The notes under the pieces were generated by a model. It ran no database searches. It was not told the DNA's origin and worked only from the letters and a program-made list of their open reading frames with translations. Below are positions 16,488 through 25,383 of a stretch of 64,000 nt of DNA, in pieces; within the stretch, counting starts at the first letter, position 1, and each line of letters starts with the position of its first letter. The stretch is from Sphingomonas faeni. GTDB lineage: Bacteria; Pseudomonadota; Alphaproteobacteria; Sphingomonadales; Sphingomonadaceae. The stretch covers positions 2,340,501-2,404,500 of the forward strand of contig NZ_JAUSZF010000001.1 in assembly GCF_030817315.1 (NCBI RefSeq), written 5' to 3'. The translations under genes were made by a program, and so were the position numbers.

Positions 16488-19091
16488 ATGTTGCATCCCG
16501 CCCCTACCCCCATGATGACGCAGTATCTCGGCCTGAAGGCGGAGGCGCAGGATTGCCTGTTGTTCTACCGGATGGGCGATTTCTTCGAATTGTTCATGGA
16601 CGATGCGCGGATCGCGGCGGCGGTGCTCGACATCGCGCTGACATCGCGCGGCGAGCATGAGGGCAAGCCGATCCCGATGTGCGGCGTGCCGGTGCATGCG
16701 GCGACGGTGTATCTGCAGCGACTGATCAAGGCCGGCCACCGCGTGGCGATCGCCGAGCAGGTCGAGAGCCCCGCGGAGGCGAAGGCGCGCGGCGGATCGA
16801 AGGCGCTCGTCGCACGCGCGATCGTCCGGGTGGTGACGGCGGGGACGCTGACCGAGGAGGCGTTGCTCGACGCGCGCTCGGACAATTGGTGCGTGGCGAT
16901 CGGTGAGGCGGGCGGGTCGGTGGCGATCGCGGCGGCGGACGTGTCGACCGGACGGTTCGAGATCGTCGAGGTTGCGGGCGACGCGGTCGAGGCGGAACTG
17001 GCGCGGCTTGGGGCGGCCGAGGTTGTCGCGTCAGAGGCTAGCGCTTTCGAGGATTCCGCTACCACGCTGCGGCCGAAGATCGACTTCGACAGCGGCGCTG
17101 GCGAGGCTCGGCTCAAGCGAGTGTACGGCGTTGCGACGCTCGACGGGTTCGGGCAGTTCGGGCGCGCGGGGCTGGCCGCGGCGGGCGGGCTGGTCGCGTA
17201 TCTGGAGCATAATGCGAAGGGCGCGATGCCCTTCCTCCGCCCGCCGCGGATAGGTCGGGCGGCGGAGACGATGGCGATCGATGCCGCGACGCGGGAGAGC
17301 CTGGAGCTGACCTGCACGACCGGTGGCGTGCGGAAAGGGAGTTTGCTCGATGCGGTCGACCGGACCGTGACGGGGGCCGGCGCGCGGCTGCTGGGCGCCG
17401 ATCTCGGCGCGCCGTTGATGGATAAGGCTGCGATCGATGCGCGGCTCGATCTGGTCCGGTTGTTCCATGACGATCAGGCGGCGCGGGAGAAGTTGCGGTC
17501 GACGTTGCGCGCTTTGCCGGACATCGGCCGCGCGCTCGGGCGACTGGCGGCGGGGCGTGGTGGCCCGCGCGATCTGGGGCAGTTGCGCGATGGGCTCGAC
17601 GGCGCGTGGAGCCTTGGCGAGCGGATGGACGCGATCGTCGATCCGCCGGTGCTGTTGCGGGAGATCGCGCCAAGATTGCGTGGCCATGGCGCGCTGATCG
17701 ACCTGCTCAAGCGCGCGCTGGTGCCGTCGCCGCCGATCGAGGCATCGGACGGCGGATATATCGCGGCGGGCTATGACGCGGCGCTCGACGACCTGCGCGA
17801 TGCGGGCGCTGGTGGGCGACGCGCGATCGCCGCGCTGGAGGCGGAGTTCCGGGCCTCGACCGGCGTCACCGCGCTGAAGATCCGGCATAACGGCGTGCTC
17901 GGCTATCATGTCGAGGTCCCGGCGCGGGCGGCGGATCCTCTGATGAAGCCCGAGAGCGGCTTCACGCATCGCCAGACGCTGGCCGGCGTGGTGCGGTTCA
18001 ATACGCCTGCCCTGCACGAGGTCGCGGCGAAGGTGTCGCAGTCCGGCGCACATGCGCTCGCGGCGGAGGCGGCGCATCTGGAGGAGCTAACCGCGCAGGC
18101 TCTGGCCGGGGGCGAGGCGATTGCGGCGACGGCGGATGCATTGGCGCGGTTGGACGTGGCCGCCGGGCTAGCGGAGCGTGCCGCGGAAGGTGCCTGGGCG
18201 CGGCCGTCGCTGGTCGATCATGCCTGCTTCGAGATCGAGGGCGGGCGGCATCCGGTGGTCGAGGCCGCGGTCGCGAAGTCGGGCGACCGGTTCGTCGCCA
18301 ACGACTGCAACCTGTCGGAAAGCTCGCGATTGTGGCTCGTCACCGGGCCGAACATGGGCGGTAAGTCGACCTTCCTCCGCCAGAACGCGCTGATCGCAGT
18401 CCTCGCGCAAGCCGGGTCGTACGTGCCCGCAACCAAGGCCACCCTCGGGCTGGTCGACCGGCTGTTCAGCCGCGTCGGTGCATCCGACAACCTCGCGCGC
18501 GGTCGGTCGACATTCATGGTCGAGATGGTCGAGACCGCGGCGATCCTCGCGCAGGCGACGCCGCGGTCATTCGTGATCCTCGACGAGGTCGGCCGCGGCA
18601 CGTCGACCTATGACGGGCTGGCGATCGCGTGGGCGGTGGTCGAGGCGATCCATGAGGACAATCGCTGCCGCTGCCTGTTCGCGACGCATTATCATGAGCT
18701 GACGCGGCTCGCGGAGCGGTGCGAGGCACTGTCGCTGCATCATGTCCGCGCGCGAGAGTGGAAGGGGGAGCTGGTGCTGCTCCACGAACTCGCCGACGGG
18801 CCGGCGGATCGGAGCTACGGGCTGGCGGTCGCGCGGCTGGCGGGGATGTCGCCGGTGACGGTGGCGCGGGCGAAGGCGGTGCTGGCGAAGCTCGAGGCTG
18901 GGCGGGCGAAGACTGGCGGGTTGGCGGCTGGGCTGGACGACCTGCCGTTGTTCGCGGCGGCTGCGCAGGTGGAAGAGGTGGCGTGCGACGTGCTGCGCGA
19001 GGATCTGGCCAAGCTCGATATCGACGCGATGAGCCCGCGGGAGGCGCTGGACGCGCTGTACCGGTTGAAGGCGCTCGCTAACGAGGGGTGA
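16488..19091 (+). CDS. mutS: DNA mismatch repair protein MutS
   Basis: Mismatch recognition ATPase, 867 residues, normal length. The N-terminal mismatch-binding domain contains RMGDFFELF (the Phe-x-Glu mismatch-reading motif lies in GDFFELF near residue 30). Connector, lever and clamp domains follow. The C-terminal ATPase has Walker A GPNMGGKST at about residue 620, the Walker B-like FVILDEVGRGTST and the FATHYHEL motif. No strong Shine-Dalgarno is seen before ATG 16488. An in-frame ATG ATG at 16512 is an alternative that keeps the MTQYLGLK start common in the family. Confidence 0.95.
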   Translation: MLHPAPTPMMTQYLGLKAEAQDCLLFYRMGDFFELFMDDARIAAAVLDIALTSRGEHEGKPIPMCGVPVHAATVYLQRLIKAGHRVAIAEQVESPAEAKARGGSKALVARAIVRVVTAGTLTEEALLDARSDNWCVAIGEAGGSVAIAAADVSTGRFEIVEVAGDAVEAELARLGAAEVVASEASAFEDSATTLRPKIDFDSGAGEARLKRVYGVATLDGFGQFGRAGLAAAGGLVAYLEHNAKGAMPFLRPPRIGRAAETMAIDAATRESLELTCTTGGVRKGSLLDAVDRTVTGAGARLLGADLGAPLMDKAAIDARLDLVRLFHDDQAAREKLRSTLRALPDIGRALGRLAAGRGGPRDLGQLRDGLDGAWSLGERMDAIVDPPVLLREIAPRLRGHGALIDLLKRALVPSPPIEASDGGYIAAGYDAALDDLRDAGAGGRRAIAALEAEFRASTGVTALKIRHNGVLGYHVEVPARAADPLMKPESGFTHRQTLAGVVRFNTPALHEVAAKVSQSGAHALAAEAAHLEELTAQALAGGEAIAATADALARLDVAAGLAERAAEGAWARPSLVDHACFEIEGGRHPVVEAAVAKSGDRFVANDCNLSESSRLWLVTGPNMGGKSTFLRQNALIAVLAQAGSYVPATKATLGLVDRLFSRVGASDNLARGRSTFMVEMVETAAILAQATPRSFVILDEVGRGTSTYDGLAIAWAVVEAIHEDNRCRCLFATHYHELTRLAERCEALSLHHVRAREWKGELVLLHELADGPADRSYGLAVARLAGMSPVTVARAKAVLAKLEAGRAKTGGLAAGLDDLPLFAAAAQVEEVACDVLREDLAKLDIDAMSPREALDALYRLKALANEG

Positions 19092-19096
19092 CCGCT

Positions 19097-19203
19097 CCCC
19101 TCCCTGGAAGGGAGGGGTTGGGGGTGGGTCGGGTTCCGCATATCCCCGGCGTTGTGGCACAAGCTGGCCGACCCACCCCCTGCCCCTCCCTTCCAGGGAG
19201 GGG
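19097..19203. repeat. Palindromic repeat, family A, copy 2
   Basis: Arms CCCCTCCCTGGAAGGGAGGG and CCCTCCCTTCCAGGGAGGGG with the inner GGGGGTGGGTCGG / CCGACCCACCCCC complement. The loop is about 40 nt. It lies between mutS and the CDF transporter gene and its last bases act as that gene's likely Shine-Dalgarno. Confidence 0.9.
19197..19201 (+). promoter_or_regulatory. Repeat-derived ribosome binding site for the CDF gene
   Basis: GGAGG within the right end of the family A palindrome lies 8 nt before the TTG at 19210. No comparable site precedes the later ATG at 19258. Confidence 0.4.
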
Positions 19204-19209
19204 AGTCCG

Positions 19210-20256
19210 TTGCGTCCTCGTAATCGCGTTCGCGTCCTAGTATCTCACGATACGCTAATGCTAGGCGGCGGCCGGATTAGCGGAGCGCGGGCTTTGGGCG
19301 GACATCATCACGGGCATTCACATGGCCACGCGCACGCGGGCCACGGCGGCGGCCATTCGCACGCAGGCCACAACCACGCCCCGGCATCGTTCGACCGGGC
19401 GTTCGCGATCGGGATCGGCCTCAACATCGTCTTCGTCGCGGTCGAGGCGATCGTCGGCCTGCGGATCGACTCGGTCGCGTTGCTCGCCGACGCCGGCCAC
19501 AATCTATCCGACGTTCTCGGCCTCGTCGTCGCCTGGGGCGGCACGATGCTCGCGCGCACCGCGCCGACCAAGCGCTTCACCTACGGGCTGAAGGGCTCGA
19601 CGATCCTCGCCGCGCTAACCAACGCATTGCTCCTGCTGGTCGCACTCGGCGCGATCGTGCTGGAGGCGTCGCAGCGTTTCTCCGACCCGGCCCCGACCGC
19701 CGGCCTCACCGTCTCGATGGTCGCGGGCGTCGGCATCGCCGTCAACGCGATCACCGCGTGGATGTTCGCACGCGGGCGCAAAGGCGACGTCAACATCCGC
19801 GGCGCGTATCTCCACATGGCCGCCGACGCGCTCGTCTCGGCCGGCGTGGTGATCGCCGGCCTCGTGATCTGGCGCACCGGCCTCACCTGGATCGACCCCG
19901 CGGTCAGCATCATCATCGCCGTCCTAATCTTCTGGCAGACCTGGGGCCTGCTCCGCGAAACCGTCGAGATGTCGCTTTCGGCGGTCCCCCGCGGGATCGA
20001 GTTCGACAATGTCGATGACGCATTGTGCGGTCTGCCCGGCGTCACCGAGATCCACGATCTCCATATCTGGCCGATGAGCACCACCGAGCCAGTGCTTACC
20101 GCGCACCTGGTGATGCCCGCCGGTCACCCCGGCGATCGCTTCCTGAGCGACGCCAGGACGATGCTTCACGAGAAATTCGGCATCGGCCACGCCACGTTGC
20201 AGGTCGAGACGGGCAATGACCATGACTGCGCGATGGCAAGTCCGGACAAGGTCTGA
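19210..20256 (+). CDS. CDF family zinc/cation efflux transporter (CzcD/ZitB-like)
   Basis: Inner-membrane cation diffusion facilitator of up to 348 residues. A His-rich N-terminal loop (HHHGHSHGHAHAGHGGG and following, residues about 32-57) suggests zinc binding. The first membrane segment and the conserved DSVALLADAGHNLSDV motif (HxxxD metal site) follow, then five more segments and a cytoplasmic C-terminal domain with VTEIHDLHIWPMS. Two starts are possible: TTG at 19210 with a repeat-derived Shine-Dalgarno, or ATG at 19258 with none. The transporter domain is unaffected. Confidence 0.9.
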   Translation: MRPRNRVRVLVSHDTLMLGGGRISGARALGGHHHGHSHGHAHAGHGGGHSHAGHNHAPASFDRAFAIGIGLNIVFVAVEAIVGLRIDSVALLADAGHNLSDVLGLVVAWGGTMLARTAPTKRFTYGLKGSTILAALTNALLLLVALGAIVLEASQRFSDPAPTAGLTVSMVAGVGIAVNAITAWMFARGRKGDVNIRGAYLHMAADALVSAGVVIAGLVIWRTGLTWIDPAVSIIIAVLIFWQTWGLLRETVEMSLSAVPRGIEFDNVDDALCGLPGVTEIHDLHIWPMSTTEPVLTAHLVMPAGHPGDRFLSDARTMLHEKFGIGHATLQVETGNDHDCAMASPDKV

Positions 20257-20279
20257 CGCGCTTCGGACAACGTGGCGCT

Positions 20280-20927
20280 TCAGATGAAGTGGAAATCGGC
20301 CTTTGCGCGACTGGTTTCGCCTTCCAACGCCTGATCGCGATAAGGTCCATCGCGGTCGACCCAGTGCAGGAAGAGATGCGCCGACCAGCCGTTCGGGTTC
20401 GGTGTCATTCGTCCGTGACGATGGTGAACGCCCTGGTAGAGGACGGCATCGCCGACCTCCATCGTGATCGCGGCGTGCGGCTCGGCGCCGAAGTCGTTCG
20501 TAACGCGTGCGCTCGGTTCGGTCCGCTGCGTCCCGACTTCGAGATCCCAGGGTGCATCGTCGCTGTAATCGAGCGTCAGCGACAGGCTGTGCTCGCATGC
20601 CAGCCGGTCGGAATGCACCATGCAGACGTCGCCCTCGCGGTAGATCCGAAAATAATCATAGGTCGGCAACAGCGCGCGCCCGACGAGTTGGCTGACGATC
20701 GGTGTCAGTCCCCACAGGAACTGCAGCATCGGCGGATATTGCCGGCCGTAAACCTCGAACGCGGCCCGTTTCAGCAAATTGGGATGCTGCGTGATACCGC
20801 TCAGGTCGACGCTCGCCAAACCGAGATCCTGTTTCAACCGGCGCAGGAACGCATCGGTCACCTCGACCGGTACAAGTCCTTGAATATGCGCGAACCCATT
20901 GTCGCTGTAACTGCCTTTTACCTGCAT
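20280..20927 (-). CDS. Putative 2OG-Fe(II)-oxygenase-like protein
   Basis: Predicted 215-residue cytosolic protein without a confident family name. It contains an HxD pair (His105-Ser-Asp107 in VCMVHSDRLACEH), followed about 60 residues later by a His-rich stretch (YQGVHHRHGR, with Arg173), the spacing expected of a double-stranded beta-helix 2OG-Fe(II) oxygenase such as prolyl hydroxylase-like enzymes. Start ATG 20927 (MQVKGSYSDNG) is chosen. A longer frame to 20963 adds residues lacking similarity to any domain I recognise. It is convergent with the CDF gene. Catalytic activity is inference. Confidence 0.6.
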   Translation of the reverse strand: MQVKGSYSDNGFAHIQGLVPVEVTDAFLRRLKQDLGLASVDLSGITQHPNLLKRAAFEVYGRQYPPMLQFLWGLTPIVSQLVGRALLPTYDYFRIYREGDVCMVHSDRLACEHSLSLTLDYSDDAPWDLEVGTQRTEPSARVTNDFGAEPHAAITMEVGDAVLYQGVHHRHGRMTPNPNGWSAHLFLHWVDRDGPYRDQALEGETSRAKADFHFI

Positions 20928-21052
20928 GCGACGAGGGCTATCGACCGGCGTGGACCGGCGCAAGCCCAGGCTCCAACTTCACATGCCGGCACACCGGAAT
21001 GAACTTTATCACCATGATGCAAGTTACCTCAACATAGATCAGGAGTGAGTTC

Positions 21053-21463
21053 ATGAAGAAGCATCTTATCGCCGCGTTGATGTCCGTCGCCGTCGTGGCC
21101 CCCACGATGATGCCCACCGCAGCAACGGCACAGCGCCAAGACGATCGCCGTTTCAACAACGATCGTCGTGGAAACGATCGCAACTGGCGTGGCAGTGACC
21201 GCAACTGGGATCCGTCGCGCAGCTATCAGAACGGCAACTATCGTGAGCGTCGCCTCAGCCGCAACGATAGGATCTATCGCGGCAAGGATGGCCGCGCATA
21301 TTGCAAGCGCAACGACGGCACGACCGGTCTGGTGATCGGTGCGCTCGGCGGCGGCGCGCTGGCAAACCTGATCGGTGGCGGTACGCTCGGGACGTTGGCG
21401 GGTGCCGGTGGTGGCGCGCTGCTCGGCCGGTCGGTCGACCGCGGCAACGTGAAGTGCCGCTGA
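21053..21463 (+). CDS. Glycine-zipper periplasmic/outer-membrane protein
   Basis: 136-residue exported protein. The signal peptide ends at TAATAQ (about residue 27). A basic, Arg/Asp/Asn-rich linker with repeated DRNWRGSDRNW-like units follows, then a KDGRAYCKRNDGTTG segment and a glycine-zipper (GALGGGALANLIGGG and GAGGGALLGR) typical of glycine zipper 2TM domain proteins (RcnB/Rick_17kDa-like). CAGGAG lies 7 nt before the ATG. Proteins of this group are linked to envelope stress, but no precise function is known. A strong terminator follows. Confidence 0.8.
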   Translation: MKKHLIAALMSVAVVAPTMMPTAATAQRQDDRRFNNDRRGNDRNWRGSDRNWDPSRSYQNGNYRERRLSRNDRIYRGKDGRAYCKRNDGTTGLVIGALGGGALANLIGGGTLGTLAGAGGGALLGRSVDRGNVKCR

Positions 21464-21492
21464 GCTTCGACCGAAGCTTAGGTGATTGACGA

Positions 21493-21520
21493 AGCGGCGG
21501 CCGAGCGATCGGCCGCCGCT
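21493..21520. terminator. Bidirectional intrinsic terminator
   Basis: AGCGGCGGCCG (21493-21503) pairs perfectly over 11 bp with CGGCCGCCGCT (21510-21520) around a 6-nt loop. It sits between the convergent glycine-zipper and mntH genes and can serve both. Only short T/A runs follow. Confidence 0.7.
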
Positions 21521-21527
21521 TTCGTAT

Positions 21528-22844
21528 TCAGAGCATGCCGTAGAGCAGCGTGCCGTTCAGGCCGATGATCACTGCGGCGATCACCCAGGCGAGGATCTTC
21601 AGCCACGCGGGGCTGACCAGTTCGCCCATGATCGTGCGGTCACCGGTGAACTTGACGAGCGGTACGACGGCGAACGGGAGCTGGAGGCTGAGGACGACCT
21701 GGCTCAGCACCAGCAGCTTGGTCGCCCCCGCATCGCCGGTCGCCCCGACGACGATCACGGCGGGGACGATCGCGAGCAGGCGCGTCACCAGCCGGCGCGC
21801 CCAGACGGGCATGCGCAGGTTGAGGAAGCCCTCCATCACGATCTGGCCGGCGAGCGTGCCGGTCACCGTCGAGTTCTGGCCCGACGCGAGCAGCGCGACC
21901 GCGAACAGCACGCTTGCCGCGCCCATGCCAAGCATCGGGGCCAGCAGTTCATAGGCCTGGTCGATCTCGGCGACGTCGGTGCGGCCGGCGACATGGAAGG
22001 TCGCGGCGGCGAGGATCAGGATCGAGGCGTTGATGAAGAAGGCGAGGCCCAGCGCCACGGTGCCGTCGATCGTCGCCATCGTGATCGCGTCGCGCTTGCC
22101 CGCTTTGTCTTTGGCGAACGCGCGGGTCTGGACGATCGACGAGTGGAGATACAGGTTATGCGGCATTACGGTCGCGCCGAGGATGCCGATCGCGATGTAG
22201 AGCATCGCCGGGTTGGTCACGATCTCGGTGGTCGGCACCAGCCCACCGAGCACACCTGCCCATTCGGGCTGCGCGAGGAACAGCTCGAAGATGAAACAGC
22301 CGGCGATGATCACGAGCAGCGCGACGACGAACGCCTCCAGCTTGCGGAAGCCGAAACGTTGCAGCGCGAGGATCAGGAACACGTCGAGCGCGGTGAGGAC
22401 GACGCCGTAGACCAACGGCAATCCGAACAGCAGCTTCAAGGCGATCGCCGTGCCGAGCACTTCGGCGAGGTCGCAAGCGATGATCGCGATTTCGCAGAGG
22501 AACCAGAGTATGAGCGAGACTGGCTTCGAATACTGCGCGCGGCAGGCCTGGGCGAGGTCGAGGCCGGCGACGATGCCGAGGCGGGCGGAGAGGGCTTGCA
22601 GGACCATCGCCATGAGGTTCGACAGCAGCACGACCGACAACAGCGTGTAGCCGAATGCCGAGCCACCGGCGATGTCGGTCGCCCAGTTGCCAGGGTCCAT
22701 ATAGCCGACCGCGACGAGATAGCCCGGCCCGACGAACGCGAACAGGCGGCGCCAGAAGGACGCACCTTCCGGGATGACGACGGTGCGGTGACTCTCGGCG
22801 AGCGAGTTGGCGAAGCCGGATGCGGGAAGATTGGGGGCTGACAT
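21528..22844 (-). CDS. mntH: Nramp family Mn2+/Fe2+:H+ symporter
   Basis: Divalent metal importer of the Nramp/MntH family with about 11 membrane segments. The metal-binding DPGN motif is at residues 50-53 ([11 protein letters not shown]) and the TM6 MPH motif is in [12 protein letters not shown]. With ATG 22844 ([10 protein letters not shown]) the protein is 438 residues, matching the family. A further ATG at 22913 would add a Pro-rich tail not typical of Nramp proteins. No MntR box was recognised. A family E repeat variant lies upstream. Confidence 0.9.
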   Translation of the reverse strand: MSAPNLPASGFANSLAESHRTVVIPEGASFWRRLFAFVGPGYLVAVGYMDPGNWATDIAGGSAFGYTLLSVVLLSNLMAMVLQALSARLGIVAGLDLAQACRAQYSKPVSLILWFLCEIAIIACDLAEVLGTAIALKLLFGLPLVYGVVLTALDVFLILALQRFGFRKLEAFVVALLVIIAGCFIFELFLAQPEWAGVLGGLVPTTEIVTNPAMLYIAIGILGATVMPHNLYLHSSIVQTRAFAKDKAGKRDAITMATIDGTVALGLAFFINASILILAAATFHVAGRTDVAEIDQAYELLAPMLGMGAASVLFAVALLASGQNSTVTGTLAGQIVMEGFLNLRMPVWARRLVTRLLAIVPAVIVVGATGDAGATKLLVLSQVVLSLQLPFAVVPLVKFTGDRTIMGELVSPAWLKILAWVIAAVIIGLNGTLLYGML

Positions 22845-22923
22845 CGGGGGGTGCTTTGCCGGAACGGGCGGGGTGGGACAAGGCGTGGCTGGCACGTCAG
22901 GCGCCAAATGCATTCCCCCCCTA

Positions 22924-23012
22924 CCCGGTCACCTCAGCGAAAGCTGGGGTATCCCGGTTGGCAGGTATCGCTACCCGATCGTGGAGATCCCGGCTTTCGC
23001 TGGATGACGGGT
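22924..23012. repeat. Palindromic repeat, family E variant, copy 3
   Basis: Left arm CCCGGTCACCTCAGCGAAAG and right arm CTTTCGCTGGATGACGGGT pair imperfectly. The inner GGTATCCCGG pairs with GAGATCCCGG-like sequence. It resembles the elements at 6603 and 35417 in organisation. Confidence 0.6.
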
Positions 23013-23045
23013 GGGCAGGTGTGAAAGAAGAGCAGCCACGCTTCT

Positions 23046-23066
23046 CCCCTCCCTGAAAGGGAGGGG
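23046..23066. repeat. Solitary half of a family A palindrome
   Basis: CCCCTCCCTGAAAGGGAGGG is the terminal hairpin of family A without the inner GGGGGTGGGT arm or the second half. It lies just before the stop of the glycosylase gene and could act as a terminator or be a deletion remnant. Confidence 0.6.
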
Positions 23067-23075
23067 AGAAGGCCG

Positions 23076-23699
23076 TCAGATCACTTTCATGTCCGCTTGA
23101 TAATGATGCCATGCGAAGATCGCCGCCGCGCCGCGGTGTGGACGCCACGCTTCCGCCACTTCGCGTGTCAATTTCTCGCTCGGGCGGGTTTCGTGGCCGA
23201 GGATACGCCCGACCTCGATCTGGATCGCGAGATCGCCCGCCGGCCAGATGTCCGTTCGCCCTTCCGCGAACAACAGGTAGATCTCCGCGGACCAGCGGCC
23301 GATGCCCTTGACGCGGACCAGCGCGGCGATCGCCTCCTCGTCGTCTTCGGGCAGGTTGGTGAGATCGAGCCGGCCGCTCGTCACCTCCTCGGCGAGGCTG
23401 CGCGCATACCCCAGTTTCTGGCGCGATAGGCCAGCGCTCTTTAGCAACTCGTCGCTAGCGGTGGCGATCTTCAGAGGATCGCCCGCATTGCCCACCGCCG
23501 CGTCGAGCTTGTTCCACACCGCCGCCGCCGAGGCGACGCTAACCTGTTGGCCTACGATCGTGCGCAGCAGCGTCGCGAAGCCGCGTTCGCTGATCCGCGG
23601 CGCGGGGTGGCCGGCATTGCCGACCGCGACCGCGAACGCCGGCTCGATCGCGCACAACGCTGCCATCGCGGTTTCGAGTTGGTCTGCGCTCAGGCCCAT
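23076..23699 (-). CDS. DNA-3-methyladenine glycosylase (AlkA-type HhH-GPD)
   Basis: Base-excision repair glycosylase for alkylated purines, about 207 residues. The helix-hairpin-helix is LVRVKGIGRWSAEIYLLF and the catalytic Asp lies in IWPAGDLAIQ, the standard HhH-GPD arrangement. The TIVGQQVS segment is typical of AlkA/MAG family II. ATG 23699 (MGLSADQ) has GGAG 9 nt upstream. ATG 23714 is an alternative adding five residues. Divergent from the ferredoxin gene at 23775. Confidence 0.88.
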   Translation of the reverse strand: MGLSADQLETAMAALCAIEPAFAVAVGNAGHPAPRISERGFATLLRTIVGQQVSVASAAAVWNKLDAAVGNAGDPLKIATASDELLKSAGLSRQKLGYARSLAEEVTSGRLDLTNLPEDDEEAIAALVRVKGIGRWSAEIYLLFAEGRTDIWPAGDLAIQIEVGRILGHETRPSEKLTREVAEAWRPHRGAAAIFAWHHYQADMKVI

Positions 23700-23774
23700 A
23701 AGACTCGGCTCCATGATGCTTGATCCCGGGCCCGCGCAACGGCATGAACGCAAGAAGATTTTTCGGAGAATGAC

Positions 23775-24092
23775 ATGCCCAAGCTTATCGTCGTGACGCG
23801 CGAAGGGGAAGAACGCGAGATCATCGGCGAGGCGGGCCTATCGGTGATGGAAGTCATTCGCGACGCCGGGATCGACGAGATCCTGGCGCTGTGCGGCGGC
23901 TGTTGCTCGTGCGCCACCTGCCACGTCCATGTCGACCCGGACTTTGCGGCCAAACTAAAGCCGATGGGGCCGGACGAGGATGACCTGCTCGATTCGACGA
24001 GTGATCGCGACGAGTTTTCGCGCCTGTCGTGCCAGATCGAACTGACCGACGGGCTGGATGGGTTGAAGGTAAAGATTGCAGCGGAAGACTGA
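23775..24092 (+). CDS. [2Fe-2S] ferredoxin, adrenodoxin type
   Basis: Small electron carrier of 105 residues. The cluster ligands follow the plant/vertebrate adrenodoxin pattern Cys40-x5-Cys46-x2-Cys49-x36-Cys86. Two extra cysteines (43 and 44) give the [10 protein letters not shown] stretch common in alphaproteobacterial P450 ferredoxins. Such ferredoxins feed electrons to class I P450s, so this one is a candidate partner of the CYP153-like enzyme at 5356, although the genes are unlinked. GGAGAATGAC precedes the ATG, giving a good Shine-Dalgarno. Confidence 0.9.
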   Translation: MPKLIVVTREGEEREIIGEAGLSVMEVIRDAGIDEILALCGGCCSCATCHVHVDPDFAAKLKPMGPDEDDLLDSTSDRDEFSRLSCQIELTDGLDGLKVKIAAED

Positions 24093-24102
24093 CTGATCGA
24101 GT

Positions 24103-24252
24103 CCCTCGCCCCTACGGGGAGAGGGAGGGAGCAGCCACTTGGCTGCGGAAGGGAGAGGGGCGTTGGAGTGAACCGTCCCGAGCCTCACTCCCCTCTCCCT
24201 TCCCACCGCAAGCGCGGTGGGCCCCTTCCCTCTCCCCGTAGGGGCGAGGGAG
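24103..24252. repeat. Palindromic repeat, family B, copy 3
   Basis: Begins CCCTCGCCCCTACGGGGAGA and ends CTCCCCGTAGGGGCGAGGGA, a long imperfect palindrome with inner GGAAGGGAGAGGGG / CCCCTCTCCCTTCC complement and a loop with GAACCGTCCCGAGCCTCAC, nearly identical to copy 1. It lies between the convergent ferredoxin and rlmB genes. Confidence 0.9.
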
Positions 24253-24258
24253 TTTGGG

Positions 24259-25002
24259 TCACCTAGTCGTAATCGCGTAGAGCGCGATCGCCGCCGCGTT
24301 CGAGACGTTCAGGCTCTCGACCTTTTCCGAGATCGGCAGTTTCGCAAGTTCGTCGCAATGCTGCTCGGTATTCTGGCGCATGCCCTCGCCTTCCGCGCCG
24401 AGCACGATCGCGACGCGCTGCGTGCCCATGGCTTCCGACAGCGTCTGCGTAGCGTGGCCCGTGAGCCCGATCCGCCAGAAGCCAGCCGCCGCAATCTCTT
24501 CCAGAGCGCGCGCTAGGTTCACGACACGGATCCACGGCACCGACTCCAACGCCCCCGAGGCAGCCCGCGCGATCGTCCCCGACTCCGGCGGCGCATTACG
24601 ATCCGGCGTGATGATCCCCAGTGCGTCGAATGCCGCCGCCGAGCGCATGATCGCGCCGACATTGTGCGGGTCGGTCACCCCGTCGAGGATCACCAGCGGG
24701 CGGTTGTCGTCCTTGCCGTGCTCGAGCAGGTCGGCGAGCCACATGTCCTCGAGCGGCTCGACCTCGATCACCACGCCCTGGTGCGGCGCGTCGCCCGGCA
24801 CCAGCCGCGCCAGATCGGCGGCCTCGGCATAGGTCACCGGCACGTCGGCAGGCAGGTCGAATCCGGCCAGTGCCTCGCGCGTGCCGAGGATTTTCCGCAC
24901 CGTGCGCTCCGGATTGGCGAGCGCCGCGCCCACCGCGTGCTTGCCCCAGAAGCGGGGGCGGCCTGCCGGTGCCTTGCTCGGCCTGTGTCCCTTGCGTGCC
25001 AT
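24259..25002 (-). CDS. rlmB: 23S rRNA 2'-O-ribose methyltransferase RlmB (TrmH/SpoU family)
   Basis: SPOUT-type methyltransferase of 247 residues. The N-terminal substrate-binding domain (about 15-85, FWGKHAVGAALANPERTVRK) precedes the catalytic knot domain with three SpoU motifs: DPHNVGAIMRSA, IVLGAEGEGM and LNVSNAAAIALY. It methylates a guanosine in 23S rRNA (G2251 in E. coli). The basic N-terminus (MARKGHRPSKAPAGRPRFW) is usual. Divergent from tRNA-Tyr. Confidence 0.9.
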   Translation of the reverse strand: MARKGHRPSKAPAGRPRFWGKHAVGAALANPERTVRKILGTREALAGFDLPADVPVTYAEAADLARLVPGDAPHQGVVIEVEPLEDMWLADLLEHGKDDNRPLVILDGVTDPHNVGAIMRSAAAFDALGIITPDRNAPPESGTIARAASGALESVPWIRVVNLARALEEIAAAGFWRIGLTGHATQTLSEAMGTQRVAIVLGAEGEGMRQNTEQHCDELAKLPISEKVESLNVSNAAAIALYAITTR

Positions 25003-25094
25003 ATTCGCTCTCTATCGTGTCAATGTATGCCGCGTCCTTGTCGGCATTCGGCTCCCGCGGCAACTATGAACCACGAAACTTCGCAAAAGCTGCG

Positions 25095-25123
25095 TTGACA
25101 CACCGGGCGCGCTTCGCCATTGA
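25095..25123 (+). promoter_or_regulatory. Candidate promoter of tRNA-Tyr
   Basis: TTGACA at 25095-25100, 17-bp spacer, then CATTGA at 25118-25123, about 40 bp before the tRNA. The -35 hexamer is perfect and the -10 is weak, as is usual for alphaproteobacterial promoters. Confidence 0.4.
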
Positions 25124-25163
25124 GCCGCCTCGCTTGAGAGAGCGACGTTCGCAAGAGCGGCCT

Positions 25164-25250
25164 GGACAGGTGGCCGAGTGGTTAAAGGCAGCAGACTGTA
25201 AATCTGCCGGAGTTTCTCCTACGTAGGTTCGAACCCTACCCTGTCCACCA
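25164..25250 (+). tRNA. tRNA-Tyr (anticodon GTA)
   Basis: 87-nt class II tRNA. The acceptor stem GGACAGG pairs with CCTGTCC, followed by A and an encoded CCA (25248-25250). The D arm has GAGTGGTTAAAGGC, the anticodon loop ctGTAaa has GTA at 25198-25200, the long variable arm is CCGGAGTTTCTCCTACG, and the T arm is TAGGTTCGAACCCTA. The long variable arm plus GTA anticodon identify tRNA-Tyr. Confidence 0.97.
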
Positions 25251-25383
25251 CCGCCCCAGCGCGGTGATGCACACGATCCCAAAACTTTCGAGAGCAAGTT
25301 CTTCCACCCCCGGAAGGAAGTGCGCGTGACATCGGCTCGCGGAGGGTTAGGATCACGGCGACCGTAACGATTTCGGAAGCCGC

